Origin: Cryomorphaceae bacterium 1068
GTDB lineage: Bacteria; Bacteroidota; Bacteroidia; Flavobacteriales_D; Cryomorphaceae
DNA length: 64,000 nucleotides
NCBI GenBank assembly: GCA_027214385.1
Contig: JAPVXR010000004.1
Location: forward strand, 1-64,000
Direction of reading: 5' to 3'
The notes under the pieces were generated by a model. It did not search any database. It was given only the letters and a program-made list of their open reading frames with translations, and was not told the DNA's origin. This document shows, one piece after another, positions 27,628-35,851 of the stretch (its first letter is position 1; each line of letters opens with the position of its first letter). The translations under genes and the position numbers were made by a program.

Positions 27628-29670
27628 ATGAAATTAACAACCTACCTTCTAGGAGCATTGGTCTCTGTATTCAGCCTGCAATCTATAGCTCAGAATAGTC
27701 AAGAAGCAAAATTGAACCTTCAAGGCTACATTCAAGCTCCCGAAATCAAACAAGATGTAAAGATTGATTACGCTACGTCAGGTGCGAAAAATACTGTGTT
27801 CTCAAATGAATTTGATGTCTCAGAAGAGTGGATTCTGACAAATGAAGGAGAACAAGGCACTTGGGCAATAGTGACGGAAACCAGTCCGAACGTAGCAGAT
27901 TATATGGGTGCTATGCAATCTGCATCAGCAGAAAACGGCTTTGGTGAATTTGACGGTATCTCTTTCCTATTAGACGCGGATGTTGCACCCCAGAACTCCA
28001 TTCTTGAATACAACGGTTCTATTGACTGCAGCTCACTAAGCGATGTTGCGGTAACCTTCAACCAAAGAGCCAGAGCTTTTAATTATGACAAACAGTTTCT
28101 CGAAATTTCTACAAATTCAGGCACTTCATGGATACCATTCGAATTGAACACTGAATTGGCATTTAACGCTCCTGCGGTACAAGGCGAAATCACTATTGAT
28201 ATTACCAGTGTTGCCGCGGGAGAAGAAGATGTGAGAATCCGATTTCGTTGGTTTTCAGATGCGCTTAGCGAGAATCCTGACCTGACCCCTGCACAGGTCA
28301 ATAGCTTCGGCTCAGGCTATGGATGGATGATTGATGACTTGATCGTGTCTTCCCTTCCTGAAAATGAATTAATAATAGGAGAAACCTTCTATGATGATCA
28401 CTTCGAAACCTTTTTTCAAGTCGGTGACGAATATTTTGTCAGCGAGGAGTATACAGATTTGCTTCAAGTGTCTTCCTTCGAATACCACACACAGCCCGAT
28501 TTCTCCACCAGACCTTTCAACTTTGCTTGTGGTGTGACCAACGGCGGTACTGTTGAACAAACAGGAGTTAGCCTTGTGATCACTTTTACCGACCCAAATG
28601 ATGAAACGTGGACAGATACGAGCGACCCGATTACACTTGCTCCGGGCGTTACGGATACTATTCGCTTTTACGGTCAAATTCCTTCGAATTGGTCGATAAA
28701 TGGAAATGGTGATCTTCCTAATGGTCTTTATACAATCGACTATGAAGTGATTCAAGATCAAGATGACGAACTACCCGGAAACAATGTGGGCGTTTCATTA
28801 TTTACAAGAATTTCGGATGAAGAATCAGAAAGCGGTTCTTTTATTCAACACGAAAATTCATTAACATTTCTAGCCAATGATGGTCAAGACATCATTGCCG
28901 GAACCCGGTATACCTTTAGTACAGATGAGACGAATAAAGTAATTACCTCTATTAGATTTGCCTTAAACGATGAATCTGAAGATGGTATTGGTGAACAACT
29001 TTTCCTAAATGTGAGAACGGGAGGCGTATTGGATGAAGAAAATGCCGAAAACGAAATGAATCTTTTCTTCAGCTACAACGAGGATGACCCGGATGTCGTG
29101 ATCTATGAAGTTGAAGAAGAAGATTTATCTGCTACCTCTACGCCCGTTTGGATTGAAGTTGTGCTTCCAACACCAATACTTATTGAGCCCGGGCTGATAT
29201 ACCAAGCGGAGCTGCGTCTTCCGCTTTTCGGAGAAGAATTGGTTTTCGTTGGTCTTACATCAACACGAAAAGTTTCTTCGTCTGTCCTTTACGATTTCGA
29301 TAATGTGAGTACAGGTCCTCAAGGTTGGTTCTTTTTAGGAGGGCAAGTTTATAACTTGGCTTTTGGTACAGATCAACCTTTAAACGTGCCTGAAATCAGC
29401 TACGAAAGCGGAATAAAGCTGACCCAAAATTATCCTAATCCGGTTGTAGACCATACAAGAATTCAATTCCAACTGGATGAAGCCAGTGCGGTTACTTTTG
29501 AAGTATTTGACATCACGGGTAAGCTTGTTTACAGTAAAGACTTTGGTGACGTACCCGCATTGACTAATCAAGTGGTTGACTTCAACCGTGCCGATTTAGC
29601 TGCAGGAACCTACACTTACGGCGTAATTACTGAAACCGAAAGACTCACAAGAAAAATGATTATCCAATAA
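27628..29670 (+). CDS. T9SS type A sorting-domain protein (secreted, paralogue 3, tandem duplicate)
   Basis: This 680-residue secreted protein has the same order as its upstream neighbour: signal peptide ending SIAQ, N-terminal jelly-roll-like domain ending GSGYGWMIDDLIV, CARDB-like domain, third beta domain with YQAELRLPLFGEELVF, and a C-terminal T9SS sorting domain starting LTQNYPNPVVDHT and ending TRKMIIQ. Small insertions or deletions distinguish the copies, for example one fewer residue at NGNGDLPNG. Many differences are synonymous while the C-terminal 90 residues stay nearly the same, so both copies appear to be maintained as functional genes. Function is unknown. It faces the PNGase F-like gene, with a terminator between. 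Confidence 0.82.
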   Translation: MKLTTYLLGALVSVFSLQSIAQNSQEAKLNLQGYIQAPEIKQDVKIDYATSGAKNTVFSNEFDVSEEWILTNEGEQGTWAIVTETSPNVADYMGAMQSASAENGFGEFDGISFLLDADVAPQNSILEYNGSIDCSSLSDVAVTFNQRARAFNYDKQFLEISTNSGTSWIPFELNTELAFNAPAVQGEITIDITSVAAGEEDVRIRFRWFSDALSENPDLTPAQVNSFGSGYGWMIDDLIVSSLPENELIIGETFYDDHFETFFQVGDEYFVSEEYTDLLQVSSFEYHTQPDFSTRPFNFACGVTNGGTVEQTGVSLVITFTDPNDETWTDTSDPITLAPGVTDTIRFYGQIPSNWSINGNGDLPNGLYTIDYEVIQDQDDELPGNNVGVSLFTRISDEESESGSFIQHENSLTFLANDGQDIIAGTRYTFSTDETNKVITSIRFALNDESEDGIGEQLFLNVRTGGVLDEENAENEMNLFFSYNEDDPDVVIYEVEEEDLSATSTPVWIEVVLPTPILIEPGLIYQAELRLPLFGEELVFVGLTSTRKVSSSVLYDFDNVSTGPQGWFFLGGQVYNLAFGTDQPLNVPEISYESGIKLTQNYPNPVVDHTRIQFQLDEASAVTFEVFDITGKLVYSKDFGDVPALTNQVVDFNRADLAAGTYTYGVITETERLTRKMIIQ

Positions 29671-29693
29671 TCAACTGAAACTTGTTTCAATAC

Positions 29694-29724
29694 AAAACTC
29701 CGCTACGATGCAGCGGGGTTTTTT
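29694..29724 (+). terminator. Rho-independent terminator after paralogue 3, possibly bidirectional
   Basis: An 11-pair stem (29694-29704 with 29712-29722, one wobble pair) and a 7-base loop end in six T. It is the diverged counterpart of the terminator at 27353. It lies 31 bases from the stop of the convergent PNGase F-like gene and may serve both. Confidence 0.8.
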
Positions 29725-29755
29725 GTTCAAGTATGTAGCAAGAACTATTGTAGTT

Positions 29756-32700
29756 TTACTCTTTTACCACTCTTTGGGTAGCTATTCTTTCGCCATCAGA
29801 AGCTTGAACAACATAGACTCCCGATTCCAGACTTCCCATTGACAAAGTACTCACTGTCGCATTTAAACCTGTAATGACTCTTTGCGAAAGCACCAATTGG
29901 CCCAATGAGTTGTAAATACTAACCAAAACATTGGTATCAAAGCCTTCCAGAGATAAACTCAGCTGATCTTGGGTGGGATTTGGAAATACTTCGAATTGGT
30001 GTTTCCCCGTTACCTCATCAAAGGTGAGTGGATAGTCAATGGTAAATTCATAATTTATGGCATCGCCAAAATCGCCTTCGAAGTATTTGAATGTAGGTCC
30101 TCCTACTTCTTTAAGTCTCACACTTCCGTTTCCATCATTGTTGGCCCAGAAGCTCACACCGTCGTCATCCGAGTCATTTACATGAAAAGTATAGCACCCA
30201 ACGGGAAGCTGCAGCGTATCGCGGTAAAGGGTATTTGATGACATATTGTCGCGTTCAAATATCACACTACCATTATCATCCCTCAATTGATAATCATTCT
30301 CACTTGCTTGACTATTCGTGCTGAATATGATCAGGAAATGATTTGGAACAACTTCGGGAATCCCAAAAGAGGACTCATACGAATTGTTGTACTCGTATTC
30401 ATCAGCCTCGCCATTGGGCAATGAAATGGATGCGTGAAACACGTTATTTTCAGGAGTTACTGACTCCCACAGCGATTGAGGAGTAGGTAAAACGACTGCT
30501 TCAGACTCAAGAAATTCAAGTGAACCGGTCCATACATATGTTTCAGGTGTAGGCGCATTATTTACCCAATAGGTAATCGTGACAGACGTTAAGGTTTCAC
30601 TCCCCGTATTGCGAATAACTACTTCGGGAGAGTGACAGATCGTACCAAAGCGATCAAACTCAAAACGGTCTGAAGGCTTCCTTACCTCCACAAGAGAGGC
30701 ATCCAAACCAAAATTATTGTCGCCATATGTGACCAATTGATGGTTCACAATATATCTGGAATCTCCTGTTGCGCTATTCATTCCGTAATCGATATTTACC
30801 GTCTCGCCGGGAGTTACCATTGATGTAATATCAAATTCCTGAACGTCGGTAGCCATTCCCGGACACCACCCTGCACGGTCGTATATCCAGGTGCCTCCTT
30901 GCGGATAAAGTGGATTGGCAGCACACTCTTTCCAAACTTGCCATGAAAACTCATTGCTACCTCCGTCAATGTCGACGTAATGAGTACGAGGAATAAATTC
31001 TCCCTGCTGACCGTGTCCTGTTATAGCGGATCGTATTTTGAATTGAAATCCTTCAGGATTCGCCATCACATCTCTTGGTGGAAAAAAAGTATCATCAGAA
31101 ATCACGGAGTAATTCCGTTGATCGACTTTCCAAATCTGCTGAATATCAATGACGTCTCTCGGAGGCGTCCCAACTACAAACAGAAACTGAATATCCATCT
31201 CTTCCTGCCATTGTCCTCCCCTCTCCAGAGTCATACGTTTCGATCCGTTTAGAATTGGCACAAAATCGGTCAGATCAAAAGTCCATGTTTTTCCCACGGG
31301 CGTCATATCCAAACCTATACCGTATGGTGTAACAAAGGACATAATCTCATATTTCATCGGAAACTTTCGGAAATAGAACAATTCACCAATTTCTATGGAG
31401 TTTTCAGCTGGCACGTTTACCACTCCCACCTGATCGCCTGATTCATCAATTATCGGCATGTCTCCTGCCTCGTAGTAGGTGTTCACACTAATCTCTTCCA
31501 AGTCGGTTCCATTGACACCATATTCTGTAACGGTATTCACCGCATTTACGGTAGAGTCCAAAACCACTGTCTCCTCGACAGAAGTAACATACTCTCCCTG
31601 AATAACCTTGATATTAGGCCGCTCACTAACCGCGTCAAAGTTTTTCATAATGTCTTGCCCCTCATTCTGTCGCCAGAGAGGCGCCGCGATCAACTCTCCT
31701 TCATGAGCTCCAGTCATATCCTCTGCTATCACTCCCTCACCTTGATCAAAAGTATAATAGGCCATCAGGTTGGCATAGCTAGGGTGAGACTCGGATACCG
31801 AAGAATACATGTAAGCTGCTATTTCACTTTCCGAAAGCTCTGTATTCCAAACGCGGAATTCATCAACTTTTCCGAAGTAAGTATTGGTCCAAGTAATCGA
31901 TCGTCCAATTCTCAATTCTTGGAGGTCAATGAGCTTTGTTTTTCCATTCCCTGAATGCCATAAGGAGCCGTTTAGGTAGATCTTCATACTTCCTGTGGTG
32001 GCGTTTTTAGTAAAGGCCCAGTGGTTCCATTGACCTGCAAAATCTTCCACGGCAGCCTCCTTATCAATTCGGTCGTACCCGGCACCGTCATTACCACAAT
32101 CCCAATAAACTCGGCTATTCCCCCATGGAAGGTGAGCATTAACCTGACGATTATTGTCAAGATCCCTACCCTCAAATAGAGTAGTATTGGAAGGCATTAC
32201 GTCTTCATTTCCATATACCCAGCAAGAAATCGTGATCTGATCTGTAACTTCGGGAAAACTATTTTCCAGCTCGACATATGATTCACCATTGAAATCGAGA
32301 TAGAAATCGTCTGATGCAGATGTCAAACCATGGTTTTCGATGGTTTCAGACAATACTTCTGACCCCGATCCATCTGCATCCTCATAAGTGAATTGAACAA
32401 TTAAGTTGCTGGTACCATCCCACTCAAATTCTGTACTTAGATTAAACTGGTACTCTCCAACAGCATCAAAAGTGGTATTGAGGTAATAGACGTTAGTAAA
32501 GCCGTCTATTTCAGGAGAAGCAGGGTCAAGCTCAGTAGCATCGGTCTCTTTCATCGCAATTCTCAGATTTGCAATTTCATCACCTAATGTTCCGATATCT
32601 ATGGTTAAGCCGGTAATAGCATCTGCAGCCAGTCCACCACTTGTCAACTCATCGGCCGTGTAGAGATATTGAGTCTTTGCATCTCCCAAGCTGTTGTTCA

Positions 32701-33184
32701 GCGGAGTTACATTTGGAATCACTCCGTTACCAATCTCTGAAACCAATTCTGAGAGCACTTCGGTATAAGTGACCTCCTGCTGAGTGGATTGAGAATAGGA
32801 ATAGGTAGGTGATGTAGTATAATTGTAAGTTGTGCCACTGAAGCCTGTAACAATAAAATCAGGGTGAGTAGTCCCTAGTGAGTCCGTTCGGGTAGAGTCG
32901 GTTAAATACGTGTTGCAACTATAATCCCATTCTCCACACGCTACGTTATTTCCTCCTGTCGTGTTTACGGCTGCATCCTTGCAGCGCATATTATAGCGCA
33001 TCAATACCTTCTCGAAAGTAAGCCCGGAAAAATCCGGGAAGACCACCATAGTATCTCGAGTAGTACTGGCATAATTCAGCGTTTGGACTACTATAGTATC
33101 ACCTGTTTCTTGAGCTGTAGCTACTTTAGAAAAGATTTGAAAAACCAAAAAAGCAACCAAGCACTTTGACGCGATCTTTAACAT
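29756..33184 (-). CDS. Secreted peptide-N-glycosidase F-like protein with LamG-like insert and T9SS sorting domain
   Basis: The 1142-residue protein has a signal peptide ending ATAQE, then a PNGase F N-terminal-type region with ACGEWDYSC, in which D87 aligns with the catalytic aspartate D60 of Elizabethkingia PNGase F. A LamG/concanavalin-like domain (about 290-480, FNGESYVELEN...KVDEFRVWNTELSESEI) is inserted. The PNGase F C-terminal domain follows with ITGHGQQGEF, where E729 matches catalytic E206, and the highly characteristic YDRAGWCPGMA. Then comes a region around 920-1040 and a C-terminal sorting domain (FEVFPNPTQDQLSL...RVVKE). Known PNGase F releases N-glycans from glycoproteins; the LamG insert suggests glycan targeting. 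The substrate is inferred, not shown. Confidence 0.85.
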   Translation of the reverse strand: MLKIASKCLVAFLVFQIFSKVATAQETGDTIVVQTLNYASTTRDTMVVFPDFSGLTFEKVLMRYNMRCKDAAVNTTGGNNVACGEWDYSCNTYLTDSTRTDSLGTTHPDFIVTGFSGTTYNYTTSPTYSYSQSTQQEVTYTEVLSELVSEIGNGVIPNVTPLNNSLGDAKTQYLYTADELTSGGLAADAITGLTIDIGTLGDEIANLRIAMKETDATELDPASPEIDGFTNVYYLNTTFDAVGEYQFNLSTEFEWDGTSNLIVQFTYEDADGSGSEVLSETIENHGLTSASDDFYLDFNGESYVELENSFPEVTDQITISCWVYGNEDVMPSNTTLFEGRDLDNNRQVNAHLPWGNSRVYWDCGNDGAGYDRIDKEAAVEDFAGQWNHWAFTKNATTGSMKIYLNGSLWHSGNGKTKLIDLQELRIGRSITWTNTYFGKVDEFRVWNTELSESEIAAYMYSSVSESHPSYANLMAYYTFDQGEGVIAEDMTGAHEGELIAAPLWRQNEGQDIMKNFDAVSERPNIKVIQGEYVTSVEETVVLDSTVNAVNTVTEYGVNGTDLEEISVNTYYEAGDMPIIDESGDQVGVVNVPAENSIEIGELFYFRKFPMKYEIMSFVTPYGIGLDMTPVGKTWTFDLTDFVPILNGSKRMTLERGGQWQEEMDIQFLFVVGTPPRDVIDIQQIWKVDQRNYSVISDDTFFPPRDVMANPEGFQFKIRSAITGHGQQGEFIPRTHYVDIDGGSNEFSWQVWKECAANPLYPQGGTWIYDRAGWCPGMATDVQEFDITSMVTPGETVNIDYGMNSATGDSRYIVNHQLVTYGDNNFGLDASLVEVRKPSDRFEFDRFGTICHSPEVVIRNTGSETLTSVTITYWVNNAPTPETYVWTGSLEFLESEAVVLPTPQSLWESVTPENNVFHASISLPNGEADEYEYNNSYESSFGIPEVVPNHFLIIFSTNSQASENDYQLRDDNGSVIFERDNMSSNTLYRDTLQLPVGCYTFHVNDSDDDGVSFWANNDGNGSVRLKEVGGPTFKYFEGDFGDAINYEFTIDYPLTFDEVTGKHQFEVFPNPTQDQLSLSLEGFDTNVLVSIYNSLGQLVLSQRVITGLNATVSTLSMGSLESGVYVVQASDGERIATQRVVKE

Positions 33185-33223
33185 GACAATGGGTTAAAAT
33201 GAATATGGGTTAATGAATCCAAG

Positions 33224-33252
33224 CGAATTTAACTAATCCACTAGTATGCCAA
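33224..33252 (-). promoter_or_regulatory. Predicted promoter of the PNGase F-like gene
   Basis: On the minus strand a TTG (33250-33252) is followed after 18 bases by TAAATTCG (33224-33231), one base off the TAnnTTTG consensus. It lies 40 bases before the ATG. The same TTG-18-TAAATTCG arrangement precedes mutY. Confidence 0.5.
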
Positions 33253-33317
33253 GCATCTATTAAGGAAAGGATTTATTACTCGACAGAAAGGTTGACAATA
33301 CAAATGGAACCCCCCTG

Positions 33318-34076
33318 CTATGCGTTAAGCTTTTCGCGAAGAGTCTTCATGAACTTCGAAGCGTAGACGAAGTCATTGAGCTCATTGTTCTTCGAACGAA
33401 GAATATCCTGCTTATCGCCTGACCACCATTTTTTCCCTTCATACAAGAACATGATATGATCGCCGATTTCGATTACCGAGTTCATATCATGGGTGATAAC
33501 GATAGTCGTAATGTCCATCTCATATGTGATCTCCTGAATGAGGTTGTCAATTACGATAGAGGTTTTAGGATCGAGCCCCGAATTTGGTTCGTCACAAAAA
33601 AGATAAGCAGGCTTCATAGCAATGGCTCTGGCTATGGCAATACGCTTCTGCATCCCCCCGCTCGTTTCGGCTGGATAGAGAATATTCTTACCAACGAGAT
33701 TCACTCTGTCCAAGCACTCATCCACGCGTTTCTTAATCTCTTTGGCCGTCTTATTGGTAAACATTTTCAAGGGAAATCCAACGTTTTCCTCCACCGTCAT
33801 ACTATCAAATAGTGCACTGGCTTGGAATAGCATTCCAATATTCTTCCTGATTTCCTTTTTATCTACGAGATCCAATTTCAAAAAATCCTGATTGTCGTAT
33901 AGGACCTCGCCTTGGTCAGGTTGGTGCAATCCTACTATACATTTCGACAAAACCGACTTCCCACTACCGCTTTGACCGATGATCATATTCACCTTTCCTT
34001 TGAGAAAAGTGAAGCTGATATCCGTGAGCACTTCGTTATCACCAAAAGACTTATATAGGTTCTTAACTTCGATCAA
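33318..34076 (-). CDS. ABC transporter ATP-binding protein, MlaF type
   Basis: This is a 252-residue cytoplasmic ATPase of the Mla/Ttg2/MCE-associated phospholipid transport family. Motifs are Walker A GQSGSGKS at about residues 34-41, signature SGGMQKRIAIARAIA near 139-153 with the MlaF-typical methionine-glutamine, Walker B YLFCDEPNSGLDP, and the switch segment ITHDMNS. Its ATG overlaps the stop of the MlaE-type permease by 4 bases (34073-34076), so the two form one unit. The MCE-domain substrate-binding protein (MlaD type) is not next to it. The direction of lipid transport cannot be told from sequence. Confidence 0.88.
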   Translation of the reverse strand: MIEVKNLYKSFGDNEVLTDISFTFLKGKVNMIIGQSGSGKSVLSKCIVGLHQPDQGEVLYDNQDFLKLDLVDKKEIRKNIGMLFQASALFDSMTVEENVGFPLKMFTNKTAKEIKKRVDECLDRVNLVGKNILYPAETSGGMQKRIAIARAIAMKPAYLFCDEPNSGLDPKTSIVIDNLIQEITYEMDITTIVITHDMNSVIEIGDHIMFLYEGKKWWSGDKQDILRSKNNELNDFVYASKFMKTLREKLNA

Positions 34077-34813
34077 ATCAGAAGAAGTTGGGTGACTATG
34101 TAATTGAAAATCAATATTAATATACTGCTATAAACCACAGCTTTTGTGCTACTCCGTCCTACCTCAAGTGCACTCCCCTTGGCAAAGTATCCATGATAGG
34201 AAGCAACGGTGGTAATAATAAATGCGAAAATGACCGTCTTTATCAGCGCGTAGAATACGTGAAACGGATGGAAATCATACTGAATCCCGTAGATGTAATC
34301 ATTTGAGGAAACGATGCCCGTTGAAATACAAATGAACCACCCTCCGAAAATCCCCAAAAACATCGAGATAATAATCAAGAAAGGAAAGATGAAAAGTCCG
34401 GCCAGAACTTTGGGTAAGATGAGGTATGCGGCAGAATTCACTCCCATTATATCCAATGCATCAATCTGCTCTGTAACACGCATCGTTCCTATTTCAGAAG
34501 CAATATTACTCCCTACTTTACCTGCAAGAATGAGCGCAATAATGGTTGGAGAGAACTCCAAAAGAATGGATTGTCTGGCAGTGAATCCTACGGTGTAGGC
34601 AGGTAACAGAGGGCTATCCATATTGGAGGCAGTCTGCAAAGCAATAACAGCCCCCATGAAAACTGACATCAGCGCTACAATACCTATGGAGCTGAGACCA
34701 ATACCGTCTATTTCTTTCACAAATTGTGTGCGATAGATCGAAACCTTCTCAGGTCGAGAGAAGCTACGCCAGATCAATTCAAAGTATCGCCCTATGTGAA
34801 AAAACAAGTTCAA
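34073..34813 (-). CDS. MlaE/YrbE-family ABC transporter permease
   Basis: This 246-residue inner-membrane permease belongs to the MlaE family. Typical blocks are FVKEIDGIGLSSIGIVALMSVFMGAV split over the first segments, LPAYTVGFTARQSILLEFSPTI with the conserved reactive-helix region, and ALILAGKVGSNIASEIGTMRVTEQIDALD, the family's most conserved motif. Five to six membrane segments are predicted. It is the first gene of a two-gene operon with the MlaF-type ATPase. The system probably moves phospholipids between inner and outer membrane, as Mla does elsewhere. Confidence 0.9.
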   Translation of the reverse strand: MNLFFHIGRYFELIWRSFSRPEKVSIYRTQFVKEIDGIGLSSIGIVALMSVFMGAVIALQTASNMDSPLLPAYTVGFTARQSILLEFSPTIIALILAGKVGSNIASEIGTMRVTEQIDALDIMGVNSAAYLILPKVLAGLFIFPFLIIISMFLGIFGGWFICISTGIVSSNDYIYGIQYDFHPFHVFYALIKTVIFAFIITTVASYHGYFAKGSALEVGRSSTKAVVYSSILILIFNYIVTQLLLI

Positions 34814-34934
34814 ATCGTATCGTTAAAGGTAAGTCGCTTGATCAAATCGAACGACAAAGGATAAAATTAATTTTCCTACTCTACCGTTGATAAGCAGAAA
34901 GAACAACCGTAAAAATTATCCCTTCAAATTTTTC

Positions 34935-34942
34935 TAATTTTG
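34935..34942 (+). promoter_or_regulatory. Possible -7 element just ahead of the small lipoprotein gene
   Basis: TAATTTTG fits TAnnTTTG exactly and ends only 7 bases before the ATG at 34950. If it is a real -7 box, transcription would begin at about the start codon and give a leaderless message. No TTG at -33 is visible, so this is tentative. Confidence 0.3.
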
Positions 34943-34949
34943 GAATCAA

Positions 34950-35096
34950 ATGAAAAAGAGACTACTTATTGCTTCAATTGCCATCGCAATAGGTGCACTA
35001 GCATCAGCTTGTACCGTCAATAAAAAGAAGAAATGTGATACTTGCCCGAAATGGACAAGCGGAATCGTTTCTCATGAAATAATTCAACATGCCTAA
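34950..35096 (+). CDS. Small lipoprotein, 48 residues, with CxxC motif
   Basis: A short open frame from ATG 34950 to TAA 35094-35096 encodes a basic N-terminus (MKKRLLIAS), a hydrophobic core and the lipobox LASAC with the lipidated cysteine at residue 21. The mature part is only 28 residues: a lysine stretch, then CDTCPKW and a histidine-containing tail (SHEIIQHA). The signal peptide is textbook, which is strong evidence that this is a gene. Three bases separate it from the SprT-like gene, so they are probably cotranscribed. Similar tiny CPKW-containing lipoproteins occur in other Bacteroidota, as far as I recall; function unknown. Confidence 0.75.
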   Translation: MKKRLLIASIAIAIGALASACTVNKKKKCDTCPKWTSGIVSHEIIQHA

Positions 35097-35099
35097 ATT

Positions 35100-35729
35100 A
35101 TGGCAACTGACGAGGCCATTCTTCATTTCGAAAAAAAACTCACTCCTAAAGTTCCGAAAGGAACCGCAGGGGTTATTGCGAATTGGATCGTTGAACTCAA
35201 TGTGATCTTCGTAATATCTAAACCACGCCAAACCAAGCTAGGCGACTTCAGGCCCGGGCATAATGGCAAGGCGCCCCGCATTTCAGTAAACGGTGATCTT
35301 CACCCCTACTCTTTTCTAATTACAACTATTCATGAATTTGCCCACTTGGGCTGCTACTTAAAACACGGTAGAGAAGCCGCCCCGCACGGCAAGGAGTGGA
35401 AAGGTATTTACACAAACATGCTGAAGCTATTTGTGGATCAAGGAGTCTTTCCCTCTGATCTCACCAAGTCGCTTCAACTGCACATCTCAAGACCAAAAGC
35501 ATCGAGCTGCTCCTGTCCGATATTAAGTCGAGCACTTGCCGAATATGATGCAGAGGAGGGCGAATTTTTGGGGACATTGGCTCCGAACGATCAATTCGAA
35601 TTCAGAGGTGAACGCTACCAATACACTCTACTTCGTAGAACGCGAGTTCTATGCCGCAGAATGGCTGATGGAAAGCAATACCTTATCTCTTCCAGAGCAA
35701 AGGTGAATCCACTCGTTACCATTTCGTAA
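35100..35729 (+). CDS. SprT-like zinc metalloprotease-domain protein
   Basis: The 209-residue protein carries a gluzincin motif HEFAH (H78, E79, H82) in the context TTIHEFAHLGCYLKHGREAAPHGKEWKGIY, where the later histidine in PHGKEW fits the third zinc ligand of SprT-like proteins. The C-terminal part has a beta region with SSCSCP and VLCRRM, possibly a zinc-binding element. SprT-like domains include SPRTN, which degrades DNA-protein crosslinks, but the bacterial proteins are uncharacterised. It has no signal peptide, although it follows a lipoprotein gene by 3 bases. Confidence 0.8.
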   Translation: MATDEAILHFEKKLTPKVPKGTAGVIANWIVELNVIFVISKPRQTKLGDFRPGHNGKAPRISVNGDLHPYSFLITTIHEFAHLGCYLKHGREAAPHGKEWKGIYTNMLKLFVDQGVFPSDLTKSLQLHISRPKASSCSCPILSRALAEYDAEEGEFLGTLAPNDQFEFRGERYQYTLLRRTRVLCRRMADGKQYLISSRAKVNPLVTIS

Positions 35730-35851
35730 CGTATCATCCCGGTATCTTTTCAAATTATGGCTTACTTTCGCGACAACTGATTTTAGGGTAAGTATCATCT
35801 CTATCCGCAAGTAAAATCCGGCTTTATCGACTTAGAACGAACGAACACTAT

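Larger units (their letters stand above)
27332..29724 (+). repeat. Tandem duplication: conserved 3' cassette and second gene copy
   Basis: After the stop codons at 27331 and 29670 the sequence TCAACTGAAACTTGTTTCAA is identical in both copies. It contains the inverted repeat GAAAC-TT-GTTTC, at 27338-27349 and 29677-29688, and is followed in both by a GC-rich terminator (27353-27386 and 29694-29724). The genes ahead (25283-27331 and 27628-29670) are close paralogues. The duplicated unit therefore seems to span gene plus terminator. The 5' flanks are not alike beyond about 15 bases. Confidence 0.75.
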
